DNA of 64,000 nucleotides from Chlamydiae bacterium RIFCSPLOWO2_12_FULL_49_12 (GCA_001796315.1 MGME01000026.1:1-64000); one strand, 5' to 3'. Positions 1 through 8,067 are shown, numbered from the stretch's first letter. Made by a program: numbers and translations. Notes: a model not told the origin generated them from the sequence alone.

Positions 1-1617
1 CTGATCGAGCATTTTTTGAACCGCCCGTATCCTCCCGAAGGAGTTCCCAGTCCCAACCAAAACGGAATAAATAACCTCCTGATGGCGGTTACGCAACGCG
101 GCGATATCCATCTTGTCGAGCGCCTCTTGAGCCGCGCCTATCCCTTAGGCGGAGTGCCGCATCCCTCTCAACAGGGAATCAATGAAGCATTGGAAGATGC
201 CGCCGTTGACGGCAACGTCGATCTGATCGAGCTCTTTTTGAACCGCCCGTATTCTCCCCAAGGAGTTCCCAGTCCCAACCAAAACGGAATAAATAACCTC
301 CTGATGGCGGTTACACAACGCGGCAATATCCATCTTGTCGAGCACCTCTTGAGCCGCGCCTATCTTCCCGGAGGAACACCGGTTCTCGGTCAATCAGGGG
401 TCAATATCGCTCTTGTGTGTGCGGCCAGAAGCGGACAGAGCCTGATTGTCGAACACCTTTTAAGACGCTCCTATCCTTTAAATAAAGAGTTATTGCCTCC
501 GGATCCGTGGGCAATCGATACAGCTCTTTCCGCTGCCGCTTCCTCCAACCATCAGAACCTCGTCGAGAACTTCTTGAGTTTCCCCTATCCTGCAAGTGTT
601 CCCAAGCCTTCCCAACATGGAGTCAATGAAGCACTTTCTATTGCCTCAATGTTGGGCTATGTGGAGCTTGTCGAGTATCTCTTGAGAGGAAAATACCCAA
701 GAGCCGACATCCCCCCTCCCAATTCCAGTGGAATCATTCAGGCGTTTGCAGAGGCCGCCAATCGAACGGTTGCCGCATGCTTCTTAACCCGCGTTTCCGG
801 AACAAGCGAAGCTCCTTTCCCCACCCAGGAAGCGGTAAATGCGGTGCTTGGTTCTGCTGCTGGAAAAGGGCTGGAGGAGCTTGTAGAATACCTGTTGACC
901 TACTCCTATGAACCCGAAAAAGTCCCTCCCCCTTCACAAGAGGCAATCAATCGGGCGCTTTGGCGTGCGGCAGGAATCGGATATGGGAGTGTGGTGGAAC
1001 TCCTTCTGCTCTATGATGCTTACTCCAAAGGAGTGCCGCGTCCCAATCACGAGGGAATCACTGCGGCGCTTTGGTATGCAGCAGGCAATGGAAACGATGG
1101 TCTTGTTGAACACCTCTTAAGTCTTGACTATCCTCACGAAAATACTCCGCATCCCAATCAAATGGCAGTCAATACAGCGCTTGCTTATGCAGCTGAAGGC
1201 GGCTATTGGGATATCGTCGACAATCTTTTGAACCGCGACTATCCCTCAGGAAAAGCTCCCCACCCCAATCAGGCAGGAATCAATCGGGCACTGTGTGCTG
1301 CGGCGGGAAGCAATCGGAGGGATCTGGTTCAGTACTTTTTGATCCGTGGCTATCCCCAAGAAGGAGTGCCGCCTCCAAATCAAGAAGGGATGAACGATGC
1401 TCTTGTCATGGCGGCAGGAATGGGCTACGACCTTCTTGTGAAACAGCTTTTGAGGCGCGACGATCCCGCAGAAGGAGCCCCGCGTCCCAATCGAGCGGGG
1501 ATCCTTCGAGCTCATAAAATGGCGCAAAGAGAATGGCATGGCGCTCTCGCAGCGCACTTGCGGGCAAATCTGGCCTCACAAGAGAGCATTCCCTCCTTTA
1601 ACTGCACTCTCCAATAG
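1..1617 (+). CDS. Ankyrin-like repeat protein (5' end outside window)
   Basis: The reading frame is open from the first base, so the gene starts upstream of the window; about 538 codons are visible. The protein is almost wholly a tandem repeat of about 37 residues: an amphipathic helix (LVEHLLSR-Y type), a loop with P-x-G-V-P-x-P-N/S-Q, then G-I-N-x-A-L and A-A-x-x-G. About 14 units are visible. This pattern resembles ankyrin repeats, with the helix pair and the A-A-x-x-G turn, but with an unusually proline-rich inter-helix loop, so it may be a separate ankyrin-like class. The last 25 residues are non-repetitive. No signal peptide or membrane segment is seen in the visible part. In amoeba-associated bacteria such repeat proteins are often host-directed effectors; that is inference here. 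Two units near the start are almost identical at DNA level, which suggests recent duplication. Confidence 0.8.
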   Translation: MIEHFLNRPYPPEGVPSPNQNGINNLLMAVTQRGDIHLVERLLSRAYPLGGVPHPSQQGINEALEDAAVDGNVDLIELFLNRPYSPQGVPSPNQNGINNLLMAVTQRGNIHLVEHLLSRAYLPGGTPVLGQSGVNIALVCAARSGQSLIVEHLLRRSYPLNKELLPPDPWAIDTALSAAASSNHQNLVENFLSFPYPASVPKPSQHGVNEALSIASMLGYVELVEYLLRGKYPRADIPPPNSSGIIQAFAEAANRTVAACFLTRVSGTSEAPFPTQEAVNAVLGSAAGKGLEELVEYLLTYSYEPEKVPPPSQEAINRALWRAAGIGYGSVVELLLLYDAYSKGVPRPNHEGITAALWYAAGNGNDGLVEHLLSLDYPHENTPHPNQMAVNTALAYAAEGGYWDIVDNLLNRDYPSGKAPHPNQAGINRALCAAAGSNRRDLVQYFLIRGYPQEGVPPPNQEGMNDALVMAAGMGYDLLVKQLLRRDDPAEGAPRPNRAGILRAHKMAQREWHGALAAHLRANLASQESIPSFNCTLQ

Positions 1618-1620
1618 GCA

Positions 1621-1689
1621 TCTCCCAAGATGCATTCCGTACAGTTCAACAGAGCGGTAAGTTACCGCCTTTCACAAGGGGTTGGGAGA
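1621..1689. other. Intergenic hairpin between repeat protein gene and rpsD
   Basis: Arms of 8 bases (TCTCCCAA and TTGGGAGA) close a 69-base stretch that also contains the short perfect hairpin GCGGTAA-G-TTACCGC. There is no run of T directly after the outer stem, so a simple intrinsic terminator is not evident. It may end transcription of the upstream gene or be a degraded element. The rest of 1618-1761 shows nothing else I can identify. Confidence 0.3.
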
Positions 1690-1761
1690 GCGTGAGCGCA
1701 ATGATGCAACTTTTTTTAAAGCTGAATACTCCCTTAAGGGAAGGGAGCGGCAATTTTTCAA

Positions 1762-1790
1762 TTGTCAAAATCGAGAATTTTCTCTATGAT
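1762..1790 (+). promoter_or_regulatory. Sigma-66/70-type promoter for rpsD
   Basis: TTGTCA (1762-1767), a 17-base spacer and TATGAT (1785-1790) each differ from the consensus by one base. A start about 7 bases downstream would give a leader of roughly 25 bases containing GGGAGAG just before the rpsD ATG. Confidence 0.7.
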
Positions 1791-1821
1791 GACAAGCCAT
1801 TAATGTTTTTTTGGGAGAGTC

Positions 1822-2442
1822 ATGGTACGCTACACAGGTCCTAAGAACCGTATTGCACGACGTTTTGGAGCCAATATCTTTGGCTATGCCCGCAACCCCC
1901 TCTTGCACAAACCCAATCCTCCCGGCATGCACGGCGCACGCCGTAAAAAAAAATCTGATTTTGGGATGCAGCTTGATGAACAGCAAAAGCTCAAGGCCAT
2001 TTATGGCATGCTTCCGCAAAAACAGCTGGTGCGCGCTTACAATGTCGCCAGCCGCTCCAAAGGCAATACCCTCCTGGTCTTTATGCAGAGGCTCGAATGC
2101 CGCCTGGATAACATCGTCTACCGCCTGAAATTTGCTCCGACAATCTTTGCCGCCCAGCAGCTCGTCTCGCATGGGCACGTGCTCGTTGATGGGAAAAAAG
2201 TCGACCGGCGCTCTTTCCTGGTGGAACCGGAAATGACTGTCTCTCTCAAGCCTCAGATCCAAAAACTCGACTGGGCCAAACAGGCGCAAGCCTCTGCAGC
2301 AAGAGAGATCCCCGAATACCTGTCTGCCGAAGAGGGAAAGTTCTCTGGAAAGCTGCTCGTCAGGCCTGAAACGGATCAGATTCCCCTCCCTCTTCCCGTG
2401 AACATTGCGCTCGTCTGCGATTTCCTCGCCCACATCTCTTAA
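1822..2442 (+). CDS. rpsD: 30S ribosomal protein S4
   Basis: The 206-residue product matches bacterial uS4 over its whole length. The N-terminus M-V-R-Y-T-G-P, the basic R-x-K-K-S-D-F-G-M-Q-L motif, and the S4 RNA-binding domain (roughly residues 95-160, R-L-x-x-R-L-D-N-x-V-Y-R-L-x-F and L-V-S-H-G-H-x-x-V-D-G-x-x-V-D) are all visible. S4 binds 16S rRNA early in 30S assembly and in many bacteria also regulates translation of its operon. Here the gene is alone, with its own strong promoter and a GGGAGAG ribosome binding site 3 bases before the ATG. The following gene is nfo, the neighbour of rpsD (CT625-CT626) in Chlamydia as well. The length is typical of the family. Confidence 0.97.
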   Translation: MVRYTGPKNRIARRFGANIFGYARNPLLHKPNPPGMHGARRKKKSDFGMQLDEQQKLKAIYGMLPQKQLVRAYNVASRSKGNTLLVFMQRLECRLDNIVYRLKFAPTIFAAQQLVSHGHVLVDGKKVDRRSFLVEPEMTVSLKPQIQKLDWAKQAQASAAREIPEYLSAEEGKFSGKLLVRPETDQIPLPLPVNIALVCDFLAHIS

Positions 2443-2511
2443 CCGTCCATCAAAGATGCCCTGTGGGCCGCCTCCTCGAAATCCGGCTGTCAAAAAATAT
2501 ACACAGTCGAG

Positions 2512-2540
2512 TTGATAAGATTAGCGACATTGAATACTAT
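2512..2540 (+). promoter_or_regulatory. Candidate promoter for nfo-asnS
   Basis: TTGATA (2512-2517) and TACTAT (2535-2540) are separated by 17 bases. The expected start lies only about 8 bases before the nfo ATG, and no Shine-Dalgarno sequence is present, so the mRNA may be nearly leaderless. A short match to the end of repeat family A (AGTCGAGTT, 2505-2513) overlaps the -35 box. Confidence 0.5.
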
Positions 2541-2554
2541 TCTTTTTATTCACT

Positions 2555-3418
2555 ATGGCAAAAGTTGTTCCCGACCCTCTCCTCATCGGCGCCCATACCT
2601 CCGCTCAAGGAGGGGTGCATAACGCCCTTCTCATCGGGAAGGAGATTGGCGCAACTACGATTCAACTCTTTACAAGCAATCAAAGAACCTGGCGCAGCAA
2701 GCCCATCTCCGATGAAGAAGTCGCGCTCTGGCATCTCGCTCTGAAAGAGACGAACATCAAAAAGGTGATGAGCCATAACAGCTACCTAATCAATCTTGGC
2801 TCTTGCAAAAAAGAGATCCTGGAAAAAAGCCGCTTAGCTTTCCAAGAAGAGATTCAACGCTGCCATCAACTCAATATTTCTTTTTTAAACTTCCATCCCG
2901 GATCTGCAACCGAGTCCTCAGAAGAGGAGTGTTTGGAGACCATCATAAAAAGCCTTTTCAAGATGGAAAAGCTCTGCTCCAAGGGAACGACGCGCCTCCT
3001 TTTTGAGACGACCGCCGGCCAGGGAAGCAATGTGGGCTACTCATTTGAGCAGCTCGGCTACCTCATCGCCCGCCTTAAAGACCGTCTGCCGGTGGGAATC
3101 TGTGTCGACACCTGCCATATCTTTGCTGCGGGCTACGACATCCGTTCCCAAGAAGGGTGGGAAGCGACGTTGAAAGAGTTTAACCAAAAGGCCGGCTTAA
3201 AATATCTCTTTGCCATGCACATCAACGATTCGGTCCATCCTTTGGGATCGAGGAAAGACCGGCATGCGAGCTTAGGAGAGGGTAAGATCGGGCTTAAGGG
3301 ATTCAAGGCAATGATGCAGCACCCCAAACTCCTTCAGCTTCCCAAGTATCTCGAGACCCCTCTTGGACCAAAGCTTTGGATCGATGAAATTAAACTCTTA
3401 AGAAAATTTGCCAAATGA
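2555..3418 (+). CDS. nfo: Endonuclease IV (apurinic/apyrimidinic endonuclease)
   Basis: The 287-residue product is a Nfo-family TIM-barrel AP endonuclease that cuts DNA 5' to abasic sites in base excision repair. All nine expected metal ligands can be placed by motif: H74, H114, E151, D185, H188, H222, D235, H237 and E267, in contexts S-H-N-S-Y, F-H-P-G-S, E-T-T-A-G-Q-G, C-V-D-T-C-H, H-I-N-D-S and H-A-S-L-G-E-G. The length is normal (E. coli 285). The ATG is the only good start; there is no ribosome binding site, but a promoter lies just upstream. The stop overlaps the start of asnS by 4 bases (ATGA), which implies translational coupling. Confidence 0.97.
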   Translation: MAKVVPDPLLIGAHTSAQGGVHNALLIGKEIGATTIQLFTSNQRTWRSKPISDEEVALWHLALKETNIKKVMSHNSYLINLGSCKKEILEKSRLAFQEEIQRCHQLNISFLNFHPGSATESSEEECLETIIKSLFKMEKLCSKGTTRLLFETTAGQGSNVGYSFEQLGYLIARLKDRLPVGICVDTCHIFAAGYDIRSQEGWEATLKEFNQKAGLKYLFAMHINDSVHPLGSRKDRHASLGEGKIGLKGFKAMMQHPKLLQLPKYLETPLGPKLWIDEIKLLRKFAK

Positions 3419-4779
3419 AGCGGACTAAAATTAAAGAGATCTCAGAAAACCTTTTTGGAAACAGCATTAAAGTGTGCGGCTGGGTGCGCACAGTGCGCGC
3501 CCAGAAAAATTTTTCTTTCATTGAACTGGTCGACGGATCCACCTTCCATCCCCTGCAAATTGTAGCAGACCCCTCTTATGAATTAACCATCGGCTCTTCG
3601 ATTGCAGCTGAGGGAGTGCTTGTCGAAAGTCCCGGCGCCAACCAAAAATGGGAGCTAAAAGCTGAAAAGATCACTCTTATCGGCGCCTGCTCTGCCGCGG
3701 ATTACCCCCTGCAAAAAAAACGGCACACCTTTGAATTCGCCCGAACCATTGCCCACCTAAGGCCACGGACCAATACCCAAGGCGCCGTCACACGGGTGCG
3801 CCATGCTCTCGCCTTCGCTTCCCATCAATTCCTTCATGACAGGGGTTTTCTCTACATCCAAACTCCCATCATTACCTCTTCCGACTGCGAAGGGGCCGGA
3901 GAGCAGTTCCTAGTCACAACACTCAACCCCAAAAAACCTCCGCTGCTCTCGGACGGAAGCCTGGATTTTACAAAAGATTTCTTTCAAAGGCCCGCCTTCC
4001 TCACCGTCTCGGGGCAGCTCGAAGCCGAGTGTTTTGCCTGCGCCCTCTCCGATGTCTACACCTTCGGGCCCACCTTCCGCGCTGAACACTCCAACACGAC
4101 GCGCCATTTAGCGGAATTTTGGATGCTCGAGCCCGAGATGGCCTTTGCCGGCCTTTCGGATGACATGGAGCTTGCCGAGGCCTATCTGAAAGCCGTTACA
4201 GGCTATCTCCTCAATCACTGCGGAGACGATTTGACCTTCTTTGAAGAACGCATTGAAAAAGGACTCATCGAGCGGCTCAATCAAATCGTCACGACTCCTT
4301 TTGTCCATCTCACCTATACCACAGCGGTTGACATCCTGAAACGCTCGAAAAGATCGTTTGAATTTGAGGTGGAATGGGGAAAAGATCTTCAGTCCGAGCA
4401 CGAGCGCTACCTTGCCGAAGAGTATACCAAGGGTCCCGTCATCCTCACAGATTATCCAAAGGAGATAAAATCTTTCTACATGCGCGACAATGAAGACGGC
4501 CTAACGGTCGCAGGAATGGACATCCTCGTCCCCAAAATCGGTGAGATCGCCGGCGGCAGCCAAAGAGAGGAGCGTCTCGACCTTCTCAAAGAGAAGATGC
4601 TTGCCTTCGGGCTAGATCCGGCCAACTACTGGTGGTATCTCCAGCTTCGCCAATACGGCACCGTTCCCCATGCAGGTTTTGGAGTGGGATTTGAAAGACT
4701 CGTCATGTTTGCTACCGGGCTGGAAAACATCCGAGACGCCATCCCCTTCCCCCGCACCCCGGGCCACGCCGAATTTTAA
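3415..4779 (+). CDS. asnS: Asparaginyl-tRNA synthetase
   Basis: The 454-residue class II synthetase charges tRNA-Asn directly. An OB-fold anticodon-binding domain occupies about residues 15-100 (V-C-G-W-V-R-T-V-R). Motif 2 is F-G-P-T-F-R-A-E-H-S-N-T-x-R-H (about 222-236), and motif 3 is G-F-G-V-G-F-E-R-L (421-429), followed by I-R-D-A-I-P-F-P-R-T-P-G. The length and the E-x-x-N-T-x-R-H-x-A-E-F-W context fit AsnRS rather than the much longer bacterial AspRS. The gene overlaps nfo by 4 bases and shares its transcript. As I recall, C. trachomatis has no AsnRS and forms Asn-tRNA through GatCAB, so this is a difference from the pathogenic chlamydiae. The end faces rlmN tail to tail. Confidence 0.95.
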   Translation: MKRTKIKEISENLFGNSIKVCGWVRTVRAQKNFSFIELVDGSTFHPLQIVADPSYELTIGSSIAAEGVLVESPGANQKWELKAEKITLIGACSAADYPLQKKRHTFEFARTIAHLRPRTNTQGAVTRVRHALAFASHQFLHDRGFLYIQTPIITSSDCEGAGEQFLVTTLNPKKPPLLSDGSLDFTKDFFQRPAFLTVSGQLEAECFACALSDVYTFGPTFRAEHSNTTRHLAEFWMLEPEMAFAGLSDDMELAEAYLKAVTGYLLNHCGDDLTFFEERIEKGLIERLNQIVTTPFVHLTYTTAVDILKRSKRSFEFEVEWGKDLQSEHERYLAEEYTKGPVILTDYPKEIKSFYMRDNEDGLTVAGMDILVPKIGEIAGGSQREERLDLLKEKMLAFGLDPANYWWYLQLRQYGTVPHAGFGVGFERLVMFATGLENIRDAIPFPRTPGHAEF

Positions 4780-4796
4780 CAAAAATTCCCACAACC

Positions 4797-4816
4797 GCCT
4801 TCTCTTAGAAGAAGGC
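4797..4816. terminator. Short hairpin between convergent asnS and rlmN
   Basis: A perfect 7-bp stem (GCCTTCT / AGAAGGC) with a 6-base loop lies in the 95-base gap between two converging genes. No T run follows on either side, so termination activity is only suggested by position. Confidence 0.35.
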
Positions 4817-4874
4817 TACCCAAACAACTTCAAAAAATGGCTGCGCTATCTCAAATTCACCATTTTGAACGGCT

Positions 4875-5972
4875 CTATTTTTTTCGTTTTTTGAAGAGTG
4901 TTCTTGGATCTAAATGAAGTTCCCCCTCCCGTTTGGCGGCAAGCTGACCGCATCCTCCGCTGACATCCTGGGCGCGGGAATTGCGGATGGGGGCGGGAAT
5001 AAAGCGTGCGGCAAGATAGGCTTGGAAGGCCTGCACCCTCTTTTCTTGGGAGCGCTTGAAAGAAGAGCCGGGGAAGTGATTAAAAAGGATGAGATTCACT
5101 TTGGCCTTTAAGCCATGAAGAAAAGAAACGAGCCTCCTGGCATCGAGGAGACTGTCGTTTTTCCCCTCGATCAAAAGGTATTCAAACGTGATTCCCTCTC
5201 TTTTCGCCGGGTATTCCAAAAGAGCTCTTTTCAGCTCTTTTAGGGGATAGAGGCAATTGATGGGCATCAGCTCCGAGCGCACACGATCATCTGCGCTATG
5301 GAGCGAGACTGCAAGCCGAAGAGGAAGCGCTTGAGCTAAGGCTCGGATAAGAGGCACATGGCCCGCAGTTGAAATCGTCACATGGGATCTGGAGAGAGCG
5401 CCGCCTTTAGGATCTACAAGAATCGAGGCGGCTTGAAGGACCGCATCATAATTATCCAAGGGCTCTCCCATTCCCATGAAGACGATGTGCGAGATGCGTT
5501 TTTCGGACCGCTCTCTCTTCTTAAGCAGGTCTTTGGCAAGCATCCACTGGGAGAGAATCTCTCCTGGGCTTAAATTGCGCTTGAACCCCATTTTTGCCGT
5601 CTGACAAAAGCTGCAACCCCTCTTGCAGCCTATTTGAGAGCTCACGCAAAGGGTCATGCGCTTGGCGCTTGGCATCAGGACCATCTCAAAGAGATGGCCA
5701 TCACGGGTTTGAAGGATAAACTTATCGCTTCCATCCTGAGAGGAAAGGCTGCAGTCCATCCGAGGAAGCTCCCAGTGAAAAGAAGCGGAAAGAAGAGAGC
5801 GCGCTGCAAAAGAGAGGTTAGTAAAGGAGGCGGGATCTTGCGGGTCTAAAGCTCCCTTCTGAAAGATCCATTGAAAGATCTGCTCTGCGCAAAAGGGAAG
5901 AAGCTCGTGGCGAGCAGTCCACTCCCGCCATTGAGAGAGAGAGAAGTCTAGGGCAAAGGGAAGTTCCTTCAT
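4875..5972 (-). CDS. rlmN: 23S rRNA/tRNA (adenine-C2)-methyltransferase RlmN
   Basis: The 365-residue radical-SAM enzyme methylates C2 of A2503 in 23S rRNA and, in many bacteria, A37 of some tRNAs. The iron-sulphur cluster motif C-x3-C-x2-C is at C116, C120 and C123. The G-M-G-E-P-L-D-N-Y and S-L-H-S-A-D motifs follow, and the C-terminal G-G-C-G-Q-L carries the expected methyl-accepting cysteine (C341). The length is normal. The ATG at 5972 is 11 bases after the stop of the bactofilin-like gene on the same strand, so the two are probably co-transcribed; no clear Shine-Dalgarno sequence is visible. Confidence 0.95.
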   Translation of the reverse strand: MKELPFALDFSLSQWREWTARHELLPFCAEQIFQWIFQKGALDPQDPASFTNLSFAARSLLSASFHWELPRMDCSLSSQDGSDKFILQTRDGHLFEMVLMPSAKRMTLCVSSQIGCKRGCSFCQTAKMGFKRNLSPGEILSQWMLAKDLLKKRERSEKRISHIVFMGMGEPLDNYDAVLQAASILVDPKGGALSRSHVTISTAGHVPLIRALAQALPLRLAVSLHSADDRVRSELMPINCLYPLKELKRALLEYPAKREGITFEYLLIEGKNDSLLDARRLVSFLHGLKAKVNLILFNHFPGSSFKRSQEKRVQAFQAYLAARFIPAPIRNSRAQDVSGGCGQLAAKREGELHLDPRTLFKKRKK

Positions 5973-5983
5973 AACAGAAAAGA

Positions 5984-7144
5984 TTATCTCGACTTTGCCG
6001 GGAGGTGAAGATGTTTCCCTTGCGAAACAACGACGCTCCCCAAGCCGAAGAGGAGCGTGGTCAAAGCGAGGGCGGGACCAAAATAGGGAATCGCCGTTAA
6101 GAGAAAATAGAGGAGAAGACCCAGAGTAAAGGTCGGCACTTTATTGGGCTTTAAGCCAATCCAGGGAAAGAGGGCATTAGAGACCCAGAAGATGGAGATG
6201 ATCTTCACGGTATAGAAGGTCACCACATTCAAAGCCAGGACCGTTAAGGCAAAAGGGGCTCCGAGAATGGTCATAAGAAGAAGGAGCGCCGTGAGCGGAA
6301 AGAGAATGAGAAGGACAATGCCGTAAACAAAGGATTTCCAAGGATGGCGCTTCAAAGCATGGATGGCCTCATGGATGGAGCCGGGAAAGATCTTGAGAAG
6401 GATGACTCCGATGACAAACGTAAAGAGGAAATTCATGAAAAGAACAGCCAATTTCGAACCAATGAAAACCCCCTGGAGCCAGGTTCCTTTCAGGATATCG
6501 CGAAGAAGCGTGCTGTGATAGTGAATCTTCCCGCCGATCCTGGCGCCGGGATCTATCCAGGCAGGCGAGGCGCTGCGATAATTTAAATCATTGCCAATCA
6601 CTGCTTTTGAGGTAAGCCTTAGCTGTTCGGCGTAGGTTTTGAGATCATTTTTCACCTCTCCTGAAATCCGAACATTCGAAGAGATCACAGTGGCATTAAA
6701 ACCCACTCTTCCTGAAAGGTCCATGTTTCCCGCAAGGGCAACAAGATCTCTTCCGATTTCAGCTGTCGGCATGATGTCCGCATTGGCTGCGAGCAGCGTC
6801 ACACTGCTGCCGACAGAACCGCTGAGGCGCAGCTGGCCTCCGATCGCCCTCACACTCTCGCCTACCTTCCCCGAAATGTCGCCGCTTCCGGCGGCAATGA
6901 GAACGCTCCCCAGCACGTCTCCATCAATGAAGACCTGGCCTCCCATTACATAGACATCGCCCGTGACAGTCCCCGAGATCTCGACTACTTTATTGAAGGC
7001 AAAGAGGTCCCCTTCAATGCGCTCACCGGGCTCAACAAACAGCAAATCGCGCTCCCTTTCAGGCAGAGGTTCCTCGGCAGCACGCCCCAAGAGGGGAAAA
7101 AGCATACATAAGATCAACCTAATCAAGTACATAAGCAGGCTCAT
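5984..7144 (-). CDS. Exported bactofilin-like protein with C-terminal membrane domain
   Basis: The 386-residue protein starts with a cleavable-looking signal sequence (residues 1-22, ending G-R-A-A). About residues 30-210 form a repetitive beta-helix-like stretch of short G-D-V/I-S-G-x-V turns, typical of the polymer-forming (bactofilin/DUF8173-like) fold. About four hydrophobic segments follow between residues 225 and 375 (for example L-A-V-L-F-M-N-F-L-F-T-F-V-I). The topology suggests an outward-facing beta-helix anchored in the inner membrane. The function is unknown; related bactofilins shape the cell envelope in Chlamydia (BacA), but that protein is cytoplasmic and short. The 3' end, coding K-S-R and stop, matches the end of repeat family A (CTCGACTTTGC on the plus strand), as if a repeat relic supplies the C-terminus. 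Confidence 0.65.
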   Translation of the reverse strand: MSLLMYLIRLILCMLFPLLGRAAEEPLPERERDLLFVEPGERIEGDLFAFNKVVEISGTVTGDVYVMGGQVFIDGDVLGSVLIAAGSGDISGKVGESVRAIGGQLRLSGSVGSSVTLLAANADIMPTAEIGRDLVALAGNMDLSGRVGFNATVISSNVRISGEVKNDLKTYAEQLRLTSKAVIGNDLNYRSASPAWIDPGARIGGKIHYHSTLLRDILKGTWLQGVFIGSKLAVLFMNFLFTFVIGVILLKIFPGSIHEAIHALKRHPWKSFVYGIVLLILFPLTALLLLMTILGAPFALTVLALNVVTFYTVKIISIFWVSNALFPWIGLKPNKVPTFTLGLLLYFLLTAIPYFGPALALTTLLFGLGSVVVSQGKHLHLPAKSR

Positions 7145-7311
7145 TTGGGATGAAGATGCGTTTTCTCTTTATTTTTCGCAGAATGAATCTCTACCCGGAG
7201 TATAGTTTGTTCCTCTCAATTTTTCCACTGGTTGTCTCTCTTTCAATCGGCAAACAAGCGGATGCTCGGATTAATAATTTGCCATTCATTCTCCTAAAGA
7301 GCATGATCGGG

Positions 7312-7340
7312 TTGTTGAATATTCAAACATAAACTATAAT
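7312..7340 (+). promoter_or_regulatory. Promoter upstream of three small proline-rich genes
   Basis: TTGTTG (7312-7317), a 17-base spacer and a perfect TATAAT (7335-7340) lie in the 223-base gap after the divergent bactofilin-like gene. The rest of that gap (7145-7311) shows no gene I would accept. A TTAGGAG sequence at 7345-7351 is 16 bases from the ATG at 7368, rather far for a ribosome binding site. Confidence 0.6.
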
Positions 7341-7367
7341 CCAATTAGGAGTTTAATTTTTTACTTT

Positions 7368-7634
7368 ATGACAATACCCCCTTTCCCCCCTCATGGTCCT
7401 CCGGCATTTCAACCTCCCGCTCCCTTGCAGCAACCTTCGCAGGCTCCCTTGCAGCAAACGACTGAACACCTGGAGGTGTGGCGCAAATTTTTAGGCCCCA
7501 ACGCAACGCTCCAGCAAGCCGAACAGTGTTATCGGCAAATGATGAATATGGTGACGCAAGCCGTCAGCCGCAGTTTTCAAAAAGCCCATGAAAATGCCAA
7601 AAAGGCCCTAAGGATCGCAGAAGGGGAAGAATAA
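7368..7634 (+). CDS. Small proline-rich protein of unknown function
   Basis: The 88-residue product has a proline- and glutamine-rich N-terminus (residues 1-33, with repeated P-P and two copies of A/P-L-Q-Q) and a charged helical C-terminal half (about 34-86, F-Q-K-A-H-E-N-A-K-K-A-L). No homologue is recognised. It is the first of three consecutive small genes with the same plan, proline-rich head and helical tail, behind a good promoter. Such small proteins in chlamydiae are often secreted effectors or secretion partners, but nothing in the sequence proves this. Confidence 0.6.
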   Translation: MTIPPFPPHGPPAFQPPAPLQQPSQAPLQQTTEHLEVWRKFLGPNATLQQAEQCYRQMMNMVTQAVSRSFQKAHENAKKALRIAEGEE

Positions 7635-7655
7635 AAAAAATCAGGAGGTTCGTTT

Positions 7656-7865
7656 ATGACAGATCCTGTAGAACCCACAACACCATCACAGATTTCTCAA
7701 CCTCAGCCTCCCCCTTCGGGAATCGGGACGCAGGGGAACCGGGAAAAAATAGCGCTTGCCGGCATCGCGAAGGCCGGAATGGAGGGACTCTCGCTGGCTA
7801 TCAATCGTGAAAAACAACACGAAGCACAACGCAAAAAAAAGAACGAAGAGATTGCAAATCAATAG
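7656..7865 (+). CDS. Small proline-rich protein of unknown function
   Basis: The 69-residue product begins with a P/T/S/Q-rich stretch (residues 1-27) and ends in a strongly charged helix rich in K, E and Q (about 48-69). Its start is fixed by AGGAGG about 8 bases before the ATG. It is 21 bases downstream of the previous small gene, so the two are probably in one operon. No family is recognised. Confidence 0.6.
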   Translation: MTDPVEPTTPSQISQPQPPPSGIGTQGNREKIALAGIAKAGMEGLSLAINREKQHEAQRKKKNEEIANQ

Positions 7866-7885
7866 CTTAAAAAAAGGAACTAAAA

Positions 7886-8044
7886 ATGATTGAAGGAGTC
7901 CCACCGGTCAGCTCCACACCGCCGCCTCCCGAACAAGGGCAGAACCTCGCTCAATCGACGGCAAGGCAAATCACCCCCCTTGCTTTCATGCAAGAGGGCC
8001 TAGTTGCTCTTTTAGAAGTGCTGAAGGAAGCTAAGGGAAAATAA
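7886..8044 (+). CDS. Very small proline-rich protein of unknown function
   Basis: This is a 52-codon reading frame with the same architecture as its two upstream neighbours: P-P-V-S-S-T-P-P-P-P near the N-terminus, then a helical tail (L-V-A-L-L-E-V-L-K-E-A-K-G-K). AAGGA lies 7 bases before the ATG, and the gene follows the previous one by 20 bases. The consistent spacing, ribosome binding sites and shared layout make a real coding gene likely despite its size. Function unknown. Confidence 0.55.
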   Translation: MIEGVPPVSSTPPPPEQGQNLAQSTARQITPLAFMQEGLVALLEVLKEAKGK

Positions 8045-8067
8045 TTCCCTAAGAGATCCGAGCCATC

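Noticed and set aside
1651-1690. TTACCGCCTTTCACA resembles the anticodon arm of tRNA-Glu (UUC)
   Set aside because: The stem does not close with the correct partner and no D or T arm can be drawn on either strand.
7150-7332. 60-codon open frame in the gap before the small proline-rich genes
   Set aside because: No ribosome binding site, no conserved pattern, and it overlaps the consensus promoter at 7312-7340.
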